Position numbers and translations under genes: made by a program
Part shown: positions 1 through 8,974 of the stretch, piece by piece
Numbering within the stretch: the stretch's first letter is position 1
Layout: every line of letters begins with the position of its first letter
From: [Clostridium] scindens ATCC 35704
Lineage (GTDB): Bacteria > Bacillota > Clostridia > Lachnospirales > Lachnospiraceae
DNA: 64,000 nt
NCBI RefSeq assembly: GCF_004295125.1
Contig: NZ_CP036170.1
Span: 3,412,501-3,476,500, forward strand
Reading direction: 5' to 3'
Notes under the pieces: model-generated
Told to the model about the DNA's origin: nothing
Databases searched by the model: none
The model's input: only the letters and a program-made list of their open reading frames with translations

Positions 1-753
1 AATATTTGAAGTTACAAAAATTGCTGTTACTTTATGGTTTTCCATTAAGGTTTTTGTTATCTTATAACCGTCGGCTACGGTTGAATTGCCAAATTGCACC
101 CATTCTTTCTGATAGCTGATTCCGGCCTCTTTTAGCGCTTCCCGATAGCCTTTATAACGGCTGTCGGCGGTTGACTGATTACCAACAATGCCGCTGATCA
201 GACCAATCTGCCGGTGACCATTTGAAATCATATCCAGAACCGCTTCCTTCGAGCCGGTTACTGCATCGCTGATGACACAGTCCTGATTCTCAAGGCCGGC
301 TGGAATCCGATCGATAAAAACGGTATCAATACCGTCGATCACTTCTCCTAAAGGACTGCTGTCGACAGGGTTGGGAGCAATAATCAAACCATCAATCTGG
401 CGGTTCTTCATATTCTGAATTTCATTGATTTCCTGCTCCACACTATCATGAGTATTACTTAAAAAAGTAAAATACCCTCTTTTTTTTAATACCTCATCTA
501 TTCCAAGTGCAATCTGCATAAAGAAAATATTGGAACTTTCATCCGCATTAATCGGTATCAGCAAGCCCACTGTCTTGGTCTTTTTGGTTTTAAGGGCAGA
601 TGCTGCCAGATTAGGTATATAATCCAATTCCTCCATGGCCGCTTTGACCCGGTTTTTCACTTCCTCAGACACGTACCTGGTTCCATTGATCACATGGGAA
701 ACGGTCGCTGTTGATACATTAGCTAATTTTGCTACATCCTTGCTGGTTGCCAT
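1..753 (-). CDS. LacI-family transcriptional regulator (3' end outside window)
   Basis: 251 codons are visible; the C-terminus runs off the window start. The N-terminus reads MATSKDVAKLANVSTATVSH, a classic LacI helix-turn-helix with its hinge helix (residues ~50-60, IPNLAASAL). It continues into a periplasmic-binding-protein-like sensor domain (GLLIPINADESSNIFF). The ATG at 753-751 is preceded by AAGGAG at a spacing of 8. It starts 11 bp after the GH172 stop, so it is the last gene of the same operon and probably represses it in response to the substrate sugar. A palindrome that fits a LacI operator lies in front of the operon at 4903-4916. The effector is unknown. Confidence 0.93.
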   Translation of the reverse strand, partial: MATSKDVAKLANVSTATVSHVINGTRYVSEEVKNRVKAAMEELDYIPNLAASALKTKKTKTVGLLIPINADESSNIFFMQIALGIDEVLKKRGYFTFLSNTHDSVEQEINEIQNMKNRQIDGLIIAPNPVDSSPLGEVIDGIDTVFIDRIPAGLENQDCVISDAVTGSKEAVLDMISNGHRQIGLISGIVGNQSTADSRYKGYREALKEAGISYQKEWVQFGNSTVADGYKITKTLMENHKVTAIFVTSNI

Positions 754-764
754 AAAGTTACTCC

Positions 765-2111
765 TTATTTTTCCATATATTTGCGCCTTACTTTTTCACT
801 CAATTCCACATTGCCTTTCATGGAATTCTGAGTTCGCTCCATATTTATATTAACTTGTTTTTGACGAGCTAGCAAGTACTCCTCCATCCGTTTATCACGT
901 TTTTCCTGAGCCTGCTGTTTTTCGCCTTCCAACTGAAACTGCTGACTTTGTGGACGTTCCATCTCCCTCTTCAGCGGCAGCCGTTTAGACGCCGGCAGAA
1001 TATCAATCCCTTCTGCAATCTCCGACTGATACCAGTAAGCTGTTGAAGCCCAGTCATCTGACAGATGATTGGCATGCCCATGTTCCATGGTTACGCGGAT
1101 ACTCTCGGCAAAATGAATTGGATCAGTAATATGGAACCGGTAAGAAACCTGATAGCCGGGCACCTTACTCTCATGCAGAATGGTACCGTTATAAAGTGTC
1201 CCTTGATTCTGCATCCCCCATGCATGATTAAAATAATCCTCTGCGCCGGTGCCGTTGATACTGGGTACTTTCTCGCCGTCAATATAAATCATATCATCGC
1301 CTTCGCCCCACCACGTCTGCTGGAAGTGAGTAACACTTAAGTTGCAGCCGACGAAATGACCTTTTCCTTTGATATCCAGGAATGTGTAATTATCCTCACC
1401 ACTCAGATTGCTGACACTATTCACTTCAGGAGAGTTTACGACCAGATTATCACCCCATCCCTTACAAGGGCATTCCCGGTGCCAGAGGGCATGAAAATAT
1501 GCAATATCCGTCATCTCCTCTTTATACAGCTCATAATCAATGTGGAAGAAGATTCCTACCGGCCGCTCATTTTCATTGATGATTTCAATCTTGGCCTTTT
1601 TGTTGAACGGCATCGGAAAATAGCAGTTCATCGAAGCAGTGCCGCCATAGGTATATTCCTCCTTCTCCCGTGAAGAAACATTAAAGGGAATGGAATTAAA
1701 ACTGGCCGGCATCCCGTGTCCAATGCAGAAAAAGTCACCCAATGGCACCAGAACGCTGGGACGTTCCGCATCTTCCCAGGTCATCTTAATCAGCACTTTG
1801 CGATAATAATCCGGGTCATTCAGTTCCCACTGTATTCCTTCTGCGTTCTCCATTTCAGCTACTGGTGCAATACTGGAACCAAGAACCGGATCCTGGATGT
1901 TCGGACCCAGCACCTTACGGCAAAAGGATGTCATCCAGATATGGTTAATGCATCCCGGTCCCTCCATTTCGGAAAGAGTCGCCGTCGTACCTTCCTCAAT
2001 CAGCCAATAATCCTTGTTCCTACCGGTCTGATCCCAGCTTGATGCCCGGACAGTGCGTGCATCCACACATTGTGTTAAATTCTTTAAATAATTCAACATA
2101 TTGTTTCTCAT
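765..2111 (-). CDS. GH172 (DUF2961) family glycoside hydrolase
   Basis: 448 residues. The product matches the DUF2961 family, now GH172, whose characterised members act on alpha-D-fructofuranosides, difructose anhydride or arabinofuranosides. Visible marks are the N-terminal EGTTATLSEMEGPGCINHIW block and the motif GTGAEDYFNHAWG around residue 280, which carries a probable catalytic glutamate. The C-terminal ~60 residues are charged and Gln/Lys-rich and look like a helical tail. There is no signal peptide, so it should be cytosolic. The ATG at 2111 has a strong AGAGGAGG just upstream; a longer reading from a TTG at 2129 would start inside that ribosome binding site and is unlikely. It follows the 916-residue glycosidase by 14 bp. 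The substrate is inferred only from the family. Confidence 0.88.
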   Translation of the reverse strand: MRNNMLNYLKNLTQCVDARTVRASSWDQTGRNKDYWLIEEGTTATLSEMEGPGCINHIWMTSFCRKVLGPNIQDPVLGSSIAPVAEMENAEGIQWELNDPDYYRKVLIKMTWEDAERPSVLVPLGDFFCIGHGMPASFNSIPFNVSSREKEEYTYGGTASMNCYFPMPFNKKAKIEIINENERPVGIFFHIDYELYKEEMTDIAYFHALWHRECPCKGWGDNLVVNSPEVNSVSNLSGEDNYTFLDIKGKGHFVGCNLSVTHFQQTWWGEGDDMIYIDGEKVPSINGTGAEDYFNHAWGMQNQGTLYNGTILHESKVPGYQVSYRFHITDPIHFAESIRVTMEHGHANHLSDDWASTAYWYQSEIAEGIDILPASKRLPLKREMERPQSQQFQLEGEKQQAQEKRDKRMEEYLLARQKQVNINMERTQNSMKGNVELSEKVRRKYMEK

Positions 2112-2125
2112 AAATGTCCTCCTCT

Positions 2126-4876
2126 TCAAAAAATAATGTCAATTACATGGGGGCCGCTGATATCCCGTTCAATTTTTGAAACTGGTGTATTATCAAGCAA
2201 AACCCGGCTATTGGTTCCACTCCCATGTATTTCAATCCGATATTTAGCACTGCCGTAACGGAAATGCTCAATAACCATCCCTTCTAATTGCTCCGGGACA
2301 CAAGGCGATAAAGTCAAATAATCATCATATACCTGCAGACCCAGAACACCATACGTAAAATAGGATAAGAATCCGGCTGCATGCCACAGCTGCCCCGGCC
2401 ATCGCCAGGTCCGGCCGGTCTCTGCATCAATGACCTCATAAAATGTCTTATTAAAGACAGCATTTCTAACCTGTTGGCAGATTAGCGTAAATAGCAGCTC
2501 CTGATCTTTTAAGAGGGCTGCCGTGTTGGTAAATCCAGCACTCCACACGACCCAGTTAGCATGGCAGTAGTGGTTTTTCTCCTGCCGGTATGGGTAATTC
2601 TCAATTCCATAGTCATTTAACGCCACTTTCCGAAGTTGTCGCAGTACTGACCGCTGCTGCCCTTCGGTGGCAATCTGGAATTTAGACCATATAGCTGCTT
2701 CCTGCCCCGATGACTCCCAATACCCTTTCTCATATGCTTCACTGCCCTTTGGCCCGGCAGTAAAATAACCATAGGCATCATTCCAGTAAAGGGTTCGGAT
2801 GTTCTCTTTAAGCCGTTCACCCATCTGAGTCCACTCATCCACTAATTGTGTGTTCTCCGAAACAATCTTACCAAGCTTGGCCATCCCGTCAAAAGCATAG
2901 GCAAAATAAATCTCAGTCCCCAGACTAAATCCTGCGCACTCCGGTTCTTCAAACGCATCATTGGCCGTCGCCTGACCGGCCTCGATCAGCCCCATCTGTT
3001 CATCATACCGGGTACTTGCTTCCTGAATGGCCTCTTTCAAAATGTGCCAGGTATCATAGACCAGCTTTGAGTCGCCTGTCACCAGATAGTATTCCCAAAT
3101 CCCCGTGACAGTCATTGCCAGCCCGTCTGCTCCATTATTAAAACCATTCTCAGCTGCATACATCAGTGACCTTTTAGCCGTATCCGGATCCAGAAACAAA
3201 CCGCTTCGGATGGCTGTATGAGTGGTATCCCGTACCCATACACCAAAACCTTCTCCTTTTCCCTGAAACAGACCGGCACTCCACATTTGTTCTTGATCAG
3301 CCAATGCAAATTGGCCGGATGAACAATCTTGAAAGACATCCAATGCTATACGGACAGCGGCATCTATGACTGGTATATTGGTGGTCACCGACAATCCTTG
3401 CGGCTGCTTCTCCTTAAAACGCCAGATATCACTTCGGTTAATAGTCCTGGTCATATCTCCCCAGGGGGTATTTCGCCAGCAAAACTCCTCCATCACACGA
3501 GGTGGTGATATTACTGTTTTTGCATTTGGAACATATGCCGGCGGTTCTCCATATGCCTGATCTATAATCTTATGTTCATAGATGGTAAAGTTTTCGTTCT
3601 GAAACAATATCTTCTGTTTCTCAGGCAGTCCCCGAACCAGTTCCCTGCTGTCACTGCTTAAGTGAATTCCCCGCAGTCCGTAGACAAACAATTCCTCTAT
3701 CTGAGCTGTTCCGGCCGGAGCACTGATGTGAATCGCATTCTCGGCCTGTACTTCCATATCACAAAACATGTTTCCAGTCAGTATATTCCCGACCCGTTTT
3801 AATTCTTTATCCGGCTGAACATCTGCTATTACCAGAATATTCTGTTCCGTATAGATTTCGGCAACGGCCTTATCGATAATCATGGAAAACCGGATCTTCC
3901 CGCGCTTCAGCGGTACCTTAATCTTATAGTCATGGACCTGCAGCATTTGTGTTCTGGCCTCCCACGACATCGGAAGATGGCATATCTGAAACTGTAAATC
4001 GTATTCCTGACCGACATCAATTAAAAACTCTATTAAAAAAGAATTGCCTTTGATGTCATCCGGAGTCTTTGCTGCTGATACCAGTTTAATATGCGGCCAT
4101 TCATCAGGTTGAACAGAGAATCGGAGTTCCTGGCAAAATACTTCTTTCAGCGGTTCATTATGCCATTCGCGCTTCCATACTTTGAGACGGTTTATTTCTG
4201 CTGCCGGTCCGGCCACCTTATGATCAGGACTCTTCTCCACCAGAAATGGAAGGGAGACTGTGCTGTAAGAGCTTTTCGTATCAGCATCCTGCTTACTAAT
4301 CAACGCTACTTCATGCCTTTCGTCAGCTAACAAAATATCTGTTACATCTCCCTGCCAAACAGATCCGTCACAATCATTTTCCTGCTTTGCCGGAACATCT
4401 TCCGAGAGTTCAAATTCCTCCTCTTCCTGCCAATGTATTAAGTCTTTTGAATAAGCCCTGCTGATGAATCTGGATTCACCTCTTACTCCTGAAAGGCCCC
4501 ACTGATATTTTAACTCCCACATTCCTTTTGTATGTTCCAATCCAATCAAATGCTCTACAGTTCCAGAATGAGCAGTGTAGTGAACCATCGGGCGCATTTT
4601 TTCCTGGTATAAGTCAGAATTTTGCTGCCATGTGGGCCCTACGCAAATACCGGATGTAAAAACATTCGTTACACTTGTCTCTACTGAAATACTCTGCCTG
4701 AAGCCCAGACTATGTAAGTTTAAGCAAATCCAGATATCTACTCGATCTTTTGCCATTTTAACCCGATACAGTTGTTCTTGATTTTGATCATACAGCTTTA
4801 GAATACTCTCGTCCTGGTTTTCCTGAACCGGCAGGTATAAAAACTTCCAATCATCATCCAAAGAAAACTCTTGCAA
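2126..4876 (-). CDS. Two-part glycosidase: degenerate GH32-like module plus six-hairpin catalytic domain
   Basis: 916 residues, no signal peptide. Residues ~90-230 resemble a GH32 propeller start (YQWGLSG, then SRAYSKDLIHWQ, then DCDGSVWQGDV), but the NDPNG nucleophile motif is absent. Residues ~260-430 look like the GH32 C-terminal beta-sandwich (FSMIIDKAVAEIYTEQ). Residues ~500-830 look like an (alpha/alpha)6 glycosidase (GVWVRDTTHTAIRSG, NNGADGLAMTVTGIWEYYL, ESSGQEAAIWSK). The GH32-like part may therefore bind sugar and the helical toroid may do catalysis; this is inference. The start is a TTG at 4876 with AAGGAGG at a spacing of 8. It is the first gene of the operon with GH172 and LacI, which suggests use of a fructofuranose- or arabinofuranose-containing oligosaccharide in the cytosol. 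Confidence 0.75.
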   Translation of the reverse strand: MQEFSLDDDWKFLYLPVQENQDESILKLYDQNQEQLYRVKMAKDRVDIWICLNLHSLGFRQSISVETSVTNVFTSGICVGPTWQQNSDLYQEKMRPMVHYTAHSGTVEHLIGLEHTKGMWELKYQWGLSGVRGESRFISRAYSKDLIHWQEEEEFELSEDVPAKQENDCDGSVWQGDVTDILLADERHEVALISKQDADTKSSYSTVSLPFLVEKSPDHKVAGPAAEINRLKVWKREWHNEPLKEVFCQELRFSVQPDEWPHIKLVSAAKTPDDIKGNSFLIEFLIDVGQEYDLQFQICHLPMSWEARTQMLQVHDYKIKVPLKRGKIRFSMIIDKAVAEIYTEQNILVIADVQPDKELKRVGNILTGNMFCDMEVQAENAIHISAPAGTAQIEELFVYGLRGIHLSSDSRELVRGLPEKQKILFQNENFTIYEHKIIDQAYGEPPAYVPNAKTVISPPRVMEEFCWRNTPWGDMTRTINRSDIWRFKEKQPQGLSVTTNIPVIDAAVRIALDVFQDCSSGQFALADQEQMWSAGLFQGKGEGFGVWVRDTTHTAIRSGLFLDPDTAKRSLMYAAENGFNNGADGLAMTVTGIWEYYLVTGDSKLVYDTWHILKEAIQEASTRYDEQMGLIEAGQATANDAFEEPECAGFSLGTEIYFAYAFDGMAKLGKIVSENTQLVDEWTQMGERLKENIRTLYWNDAYGYFTAGPKGSEAYEKGYWESSGQEAAIWSKFQIATEGQQRSVLRQLRKVALNDYGIENYPYRQEKNHYCHANWVVWSAGFTNTAALLKDQELLFTLICQQVRNAVFNKTFYEVIDAETGRTWRWPGQLWHAAGFLSYFTYGVLGLQVYDDYLTLSPCVPEQLEGMVIEHFRYGSAKYRIEIHGSGTNSRVLLDNTPVSKIERDISGPHVIDIIF

Positions 4877-4902
4877 TTTATCGCCTCCTTACGTTAGTTA
4901 TT

Positions 4903-4959
4903 CGTTTGCGCAATCGTTTAACTAATTATTACATTAATACATTTTACTTCAATTGTCAA
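4903..4959 (-). promoter_or_regulatory. Promoter and LacI-type operator of the glycosidase operon
   Basis: On the minus strand a TTGACA -35 box (4954-4959) and a TAATGT -10 box (4931-4936) are separated by 17 bp. Just downstream of the expected start lies the near-palindrome CGTTTGCGCAATCG (4903-4916), with a perfect TTGCGCAA core. This is the shape of a LacI/CcpA-type operator and is placed to block early elongation. The repressor is probably the LacI protein at 1-753; CcpA is the alternative. Confidence 0.75.
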
Positions 4960-5008
4960 CTTATTTTTAAAAAGCAAAAGGAATGAATTCTTCACTTGAC
5001 AATGTGTC

Positions 5009-5269
5009 AAAGAGCTGATGTCGCAGGACGAAATCGCCGTTATGGACGGCGGCAAATGTATCTTGCAGCTACGCGGGGTACGTCCTTTCTTCTCCGAAAA
5101 ATACGACATTACCAAACACCCGAAATACAAGTACCTTTCCGATTTTGACAAGAAAAACGCTTTTGATATGGAAAAGCACTTGCGCCGCCGTCCTGCAATC
5201 GTGAAGCCGGACGAGGTATTTGACTACTACGAAGTTGACGAAGCAGATTTGCAGGAGGACGCAGAATGA
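5009..5269 (+). pseudogene. VirD4/TcpA coupling protein, C-terminal fragment
   Basis: The reading frame from 5009 (KELMSQDEIAVMDGGKC, then ILQLRGVRPFFSEKYDITKH) is the C-terminus of the type IV secretion coupling ATPase found in Tn1549-like elements. Family proteins are about 600 residues; only ~86 remain and both Walker motifs are lost. In frame, a TGA occurs at 4997-4999, just before similarity begins, and the imperfect palindrome TTGACAATGTGTCAA (4996-5010) sits on the breakpoint. It overlaps the next small gene by 4 bp, as in intact elements. An internal ATG at 5018 could start an 83-residue remnant, but that would not be a functional coupling protein. Confidence 0.82.
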
Positions 5270-5478
5270 ATAAGCGTATCAGAAAGAAAAAGAACAAACA
5301 GCAGTTAATCCGAGCTATCCGCGGGCTTGTGGAAGCAGCCGAGGAAATGCAGCGGGAACAGGAACGCAGGACAAGACAGGCGGGTATTTCCTATATCAAG
5401 TATATCGAAGCTGTCCAGGAACGGCAGTACGGCATTAAGCCTGTCTACACACCGCTTTTTGAAAAGGAGGGAGCTTAA
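5266..5478 (+). CDS. Small basic conserved protein following virD4
   Basis: 70 residues, starting with the ATG that overlaps the virD4 stop by 4 bp, which implies translational coupling. The N-terminus is strongly basic (MNKRIRKKKNKQQ) and the middle is a charged helix (VEAAEEMQREQERRTRQAG). No membrane segment or known catalytic motif is visible. A gene of this kind between virD4 and maff2 is normal for these ICEs; its role is unknown to me. About 200 bp of non-coding sequence follows before maff2. Confidence 0.7.
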   Translation: MNKRIRKKKNKQQLIRAIRGLVEAAEEMQREQERRTRQAGISYIKYIEAVQERQYGIKPVYTPLFEKEGA

Positions 5479-5687
5479 AGTAAAAACAATCAACACGGGC
5501 TACATGGTACGCGCCCCTACTCCTTGTGCGTATCGCGGCAGGAAGCCGTACCCTTACAACTGAATACCGCCGCGCAGCAGAAACAAACGCAGCGCGGGGA
5601 CTTATGACCGCGGCAGTTATCGAAAACTGACCGCCGTTTTTTATGCCCTTTTTCGGGCAGCCGCACAGCGGCAGAAAGGAGTTTTTT

Positions 5688-5812
5688 ATGGCATTTTTCA
5701 ACAGCGCAGTAGGAGTTTTGCAGACACTCGTTATCGCTCTGGGAGCAGGTCTCGGCATTTGGGGCGTTATCAATCTCTTAGAGGGGTATGGTAACGACAA
5801 TCCGGGCGCGAA
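5688..5812 (+). pseudogene. maff2, 5' part (interrupted by the IME)
   Basis: MAFFNSAVGVLQTLVIALGA and the following GLGIWGVINLLEGYGNDNPGA is the start of the small Maff2-family membrane protein of the ICE transfer region. The ATG at 5688 has an AAAGGAG site. After codon 41 the frame leaves the family and stops at 5828 inside foreign DNA. The missing C-terminus is found at 17858-17950, so the gene was split by insertion. The intact protein has two hydrophobic segments; this half keeps only the first. Confidence 0.9.
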
Positions 5813-5902
5813 TGCTCATGTACGGTAAGGAAGCAAGCAACCGAAAACAAGAGATAGACCGCCAGCACTACACTATTCCGAACCAAAGACCAAAAGATAA
5901 GC

Positions 5903-5940
5903 ATTGTGGGAAAATCTAAACTTTTGGATTTTCCTACAAT
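5903..5940. repeat. Hairpin near the left end of the IME
   Basis: Two 18-nt arms, ATTGTGGGAAAATCTAAA and the nearly complementary TTTGGATTTTCCTACAAT, can form a stem with two wobble pairs. It lies between the left junction and the kinase gene and has no long T tract. It may be a weak terminator that insulates the cargo, or a binding site near the element end. The rest of 5813-6090 shows no convincing gene. Confidence 0.5.
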
Positions 5941-6090
5941 GCCGACTACGGCGGAATCCCTCCCACTCCTTATATCTTTCTTTCCGTATACATTGAATTT
6001 GTATTTAGTAAATGCTATAATGTCCCTATTCAAATTATAAATGTGTTGAATTAGTTACATGTACATATTTTTTGTGCCGGAGGAAGTGAA

Positions 6091-6612
6091 ATGAAACAAA
6101 AAATTTATCTCATTACAGGCTTAATGGCTTCTGGAAAATCTACAGTTTCCGATTTACTGGCAAAATCAATAGAAAAATGCGTCCATCTTCGTGGTGATGT
6201 GTTCCGAAAAATGATTATTTCAGGCAGAGAAAATATGTCAGCTACCCCATCAGCGGAAGCAGTCCGCCAGCTGTACCTTCGATACAAATTGACTGCTGAT
6301 GCGGCAAGGTCATACTTTGACAACGGCTTTTCTGTAGTGATCCAAGATAACTACTACGGTGATGAATTAAACCGAATGATAAATTATCTGCATAAATACC
6401 CTGTTGAGGTTGTCGTTCTTTGTCCAGATGTGGAAACAATAAAAGAAAGGGAACGATACAGGGAGAAAACAGGCTATTCCGGCTTTACGGTTGAAACCTT
6501 ATACGATACATTTATGCAGACAACACCACGGATCGGCTTTTGGCTGGACAATTCCAATCAAACACCACAGCAGACAGCAGAAACCATTCTGAACACCAGG
6601 AAGCCGGTATGA
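6091..6612 (+). CDS. P-loop kinase/phosphotransferase of the AAA or Zeta-toxin/CPT type
   Basis: 173 residues. A Walker A loop is seen at residues 12-17 (GLMASGKST) and a phosphate/substrate-binding stretch LRGDVFRKMI follows at ~34. The fold resembles small nucleoside or antibiotic kinases and Zeta-like phosphotransferases, such as chloramphenicol phosphotransferase. A resistance or nucleotide-metabolism role is possible but cannot be read from the sequence. A GGAGGAAG site precedes the ATG. It is the first cargo gene and is followed by the promoter and leader of tet, so it is probably transcribed on its own. Confidence 0.75.
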   Translation: MKQKIYLITGLMASGKSTVSDLLAKSIEKCVHLRGDVFRKMIISGRENMSATPSAEAVRQLYLRYKLTADAARSYFDNGFSVVIQDNYYGDELNRMINYLHKYPVEVVVLCPDVETIKERERYREKTGYSGFTVETLYDTFMQTTPRIGFWLDNSNQTPQQTAETILNTRKPV

Positions 6613-6651
6613 TTGTTACATATAAGGGGAAGAAAAATTTCTTTTAAGTAC

Positions 6652-6940
6652 TTTCTTTCCTAAAACTGATGTGATATAATAGCTTCATTCCAGAAAAGGA
6701 GTAAAAAATATGCGGCAAGGTATTCTTAAATAAAACTATAATCAAATAGTGGGAACAAAGAATTATGATAGCTCCTTTTGTGGGGGCTTGGTTTTTTGTA
6801 CCCAATTTAAGAATACTTTTGCCTTATCAATTTTGACATATTCAAAAAACAGCAATCACAAATAGGTGTATGCTGTATATGTGTATGTCCGCAAATTAGA
6901 ATCCCCAGTGGTAAAAGTATTTTACTGCTGGGGATTTTTA
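6652..6940 (+). promoter_or_regulatory. tet promoter and transcription-attenuation leader
   Basis: A TATAAT -10 box lies at 6675-6680. Downstream come two short leader ORFs with ribosome binding sites: MRQGILK (6710-6733) and MLYMCMSAN (6870-6899). GGTATTCTTAAAT near 6719 can pair with ATTTAAGAATACT near 6820. A second stem at 6901-6936 with a T run forms a terminator. This copies the layout I know from the Tn916 tet(M) leader, where slowed or stalled ribosomes during tetracycline exposure prevent termination. The second leader peptide is shorter than the Tn916 one as I recall it. Confidence 0.85.
6901..6940 (+). terminator. Attenuator terminator of the tet leader
   Basis: TCCCCAGTGGTAAAA and TTTTACTGCTGGGGA form a ~15-bp stem with two mismatches, followed by ATTTTTAT. 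It starts one base after the stop of leader peptide MLYMCMSAN, so a ribosome on that leader would disrupt the stem. It ends about 35 bp before the tet start codon. Confidence 0.8.
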
Positions 6941-6973
6941 TGCCCTTTGGGGCTGTAAAGGGAGGACAATCAC

Positions 6974-8893
6974 ATGAAAATAATCAATATCGGCATTCTG
7001 GCCCATGTAGACGCAGGAAAAACTACATTGACAGAAAGTCTGCTATACACCAGTGGAGCGATTGCGGAACAGGGAAACGTGGATAAAGGGACCACAAGAA
7101 CAGACACTATGATTTTGGAACGGCAACGGGGAATTACCATTCAGACAGCGGTTACTTCTTTTTATTGGAATGATTATAAAATCAATATCGTGGACACTCC
7201 CGGTCATATGGATTTTTTAACCGAAGCATACCGCTCTTTATCTGTCCTTGACGGAGCTGTTTTAGTCATTTCAGCAAAAGACGGCGTACAGGCACAAACC
7301 CGTATATTATTCCATGCGCTTCAGAAAATGGACATTCCGACAATTATCTTTATAAATAAGATAGACCAAAATGGGATCGACCTGCAGTGTGTTTACCAAA
7401 GCATTAAAGATAAACTTACCAGTGATATGATTGTCATGCAGGAGGTTTCCCTGTCGCCAAAGATAACCATGACCGATATTTCTGATTTAGACAAATGGGA
7501 TATGATTATTTCCGGAAGCGATGAACTATTAGAACGATATGTTGCAGAGGATTCTTTGGATATACAGGAATTACAATATGAAAAGTGCAAAAGAACCAGA
7601 TGCTGCTCTTTGTTTCCTGTTTATCATGGGAGTGCAAAAGACAATTTAGGAACAGAAAAACTGATTGAAGCGATTATAGAAACTTTCATTACAGAAACGG
7701 ACGATATTCAGTCTGAATTATGTGGATATGTTTTTAAGGTTGAGTATACAGAGCGGAAAAAACGGCTTTCTTATTTACGCCTGTATCATGGGACGCTCCA
7801 TTTACGGGATACCCTGCTGCTGTCAAAAAAGGAAAAAATAAAGATTACAGAAATGTGTATTCCGTCAAATGGTGAAATCGTCCCGGCTGACCATGCCTGT
7901 CCGGGAGAAATTGTTATTTTAGCTGATGATACTTTGAAACTGAACGATATCCTGGGAAATGAAAAACTCCTGCCTCACAAAACACGGATTGATAATCCCA
8001 TGCCATTACTTCGGACAACGGTAGAGCCGCAAAAGCCGGAGCAAAGGGAAGCCCTGTTAAATGCCCTCGCAGAGATTGCTGATACAGACCCTCTTTTGCA
8101 TTTTGACATTGATACTGTTACCCATGAGATTATGTTATCTTTTTTGGGAAAAGTACAGTTAGAAGTTATTTGTTCGCTATTAGAAGAAAAATATCATGTG
8201 GGCGTGGCTATGAAAGAGCCTTCGGTTATTTATCTGGAAAGACCGCAAAAAAAAGCGAGCTGCACGATTCATATTGAAGTGCCGCCGAATCCGTTTTGGG
8301 CATCTATTGGTTTGACTGTAACACCGCTTCCTGTTGGAAGCGGAACACAATATAAAAGCGAGGTATCTCTCGGCTATTTAAACCAAAGTTTTCAAAATGC
8401 CGTCATGGAGGGTGTGCGTTATGGAATGGAGCAGGGCTTATATGGCTGGGGAGTGACAGACTGCCAAATTTGTTTTGATTATGGAGTTTATTACAGCCCG
8501 GTCAGCACCCCCGCTGATTTTCGTTTTCTTGCGCCTGTCGTGTTGGAGCAGGCATTGAAAAAAGCAGGGACACAACTGTTGGAACCATACCTTTCCTTTA
8601 CCCTTTTTGCACCGCAGGAATATCTTTCACGGGCTTATAATGATGCACCAAAGTATTGCGCAATCATTGAATCAACCAGACTTGAAAAAGATGAAGTTAT
8701 TTTTAAGGGTGAAATCCCTGCCCGTTGTATCGGTGAATATAGGAATGATCTGAATTTTTATACAAATGGAAGAAGTGTCTGCATTACAGAATTAAAAGGG
8801 TATCAGGAAACTTCCGGCGAGCCTGTATTTCAGCCACGCCGCCCGAACAGCCGTTTAGACAAGATCCGGCATATGTTTCAGAAGATAATGTAA
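6974..8893 (+). CDS. tet: Tetracycline resistance ribosomal protection protein
   Basis: 639 residues, the exact family length. It is an EF-G-like GTPase that removes tetracycline from the ribosome. Visible marks are G1 AHVDAGKT (residues 10-17), switch [10 protein letters not shown]3 DTPGHMD, G4 NKID, and the C-terminal domain IV/V blocks typical of Tet(M)/(O)/(W): [29 protein letters not shown] and [11 protein letters not shown]. The start [20 protein letters not shown] is shared by the class. It shows features of Tet(W), Tet(O) and Tet(M), but I do not recognise it as any one named allele, so it may be a divergent or mosaic class. GGGAGG lies 7 bp before the ATG. It is controlled by the attenuator leader at 6652-6940. 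Confidence 0.96.
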   Translation: MKIINIGILAHVDAGKTTLTESLLYTSGAIAEQGNVDKGTTRTDTMILERQRGITIQTAVTSFYWNDYKINIVDTPGHMDFLTEAYRSLSVLDGAVLVISAKDGVQAQTRILFHALQKMDIPTIIFINKIDQNGIDLQCVYQSIKDKLTSDMIVMQEVSLSPKITMTDISDLDKWDMIISGSDELLERYVAEDSLDIQELQYEKCKRTRCCSLFPVYHGSAKDNLGTEKLIEAIIETFITETDDIQSELCGYVFKVEYTERKKRLSYLRLYHGTLHLRDTLLLSKKEKIKITEMCIPSNGEIVPADHACPGEIVILADDTLKLNDILGNEKLLPHKTRIDNPMPLLRTTVEPQKPEQREALLNALAEIADTDPLLHFDIDTVTHEIMLSFLGKVQLEVICSLLEEKYHVGVAMKEPSVIYLERPQKKASCTIHIEVPPNPFWASIGLTVTPLPVGSGTQYKSEVSLGYLNQSFQNAVMEGVRYGMEQGLYGWGVTDCQICFDYGVYYSPVSTPADFRFLAPVVLEQALKKAGTQLLEPYLSFTLFAPQEYLSRAYNDAPKYCAIIESTRLEKDEVIFKGEIPARCIGEYRNDLNFYTNGRSVCITELKGYQETSGEPVFQPRRPNSRLDKIRHMFQKIM

Positions 8894-8974
8894 CGTCTTG
8901 CGCAATGCAAGCGTTCATTGCTGGCTATTGCGAAATATCATTGATAAAATCAGCATCAGAGAGGAGGAACCATT

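Noticed and set aside
5018-5269. Intact small gene starting at ATG 5018
   Set aside because: The sequence is the C-terminus of VirD4 and the similarity begins before this ATG, so it is a truncated gene rather than a new one.
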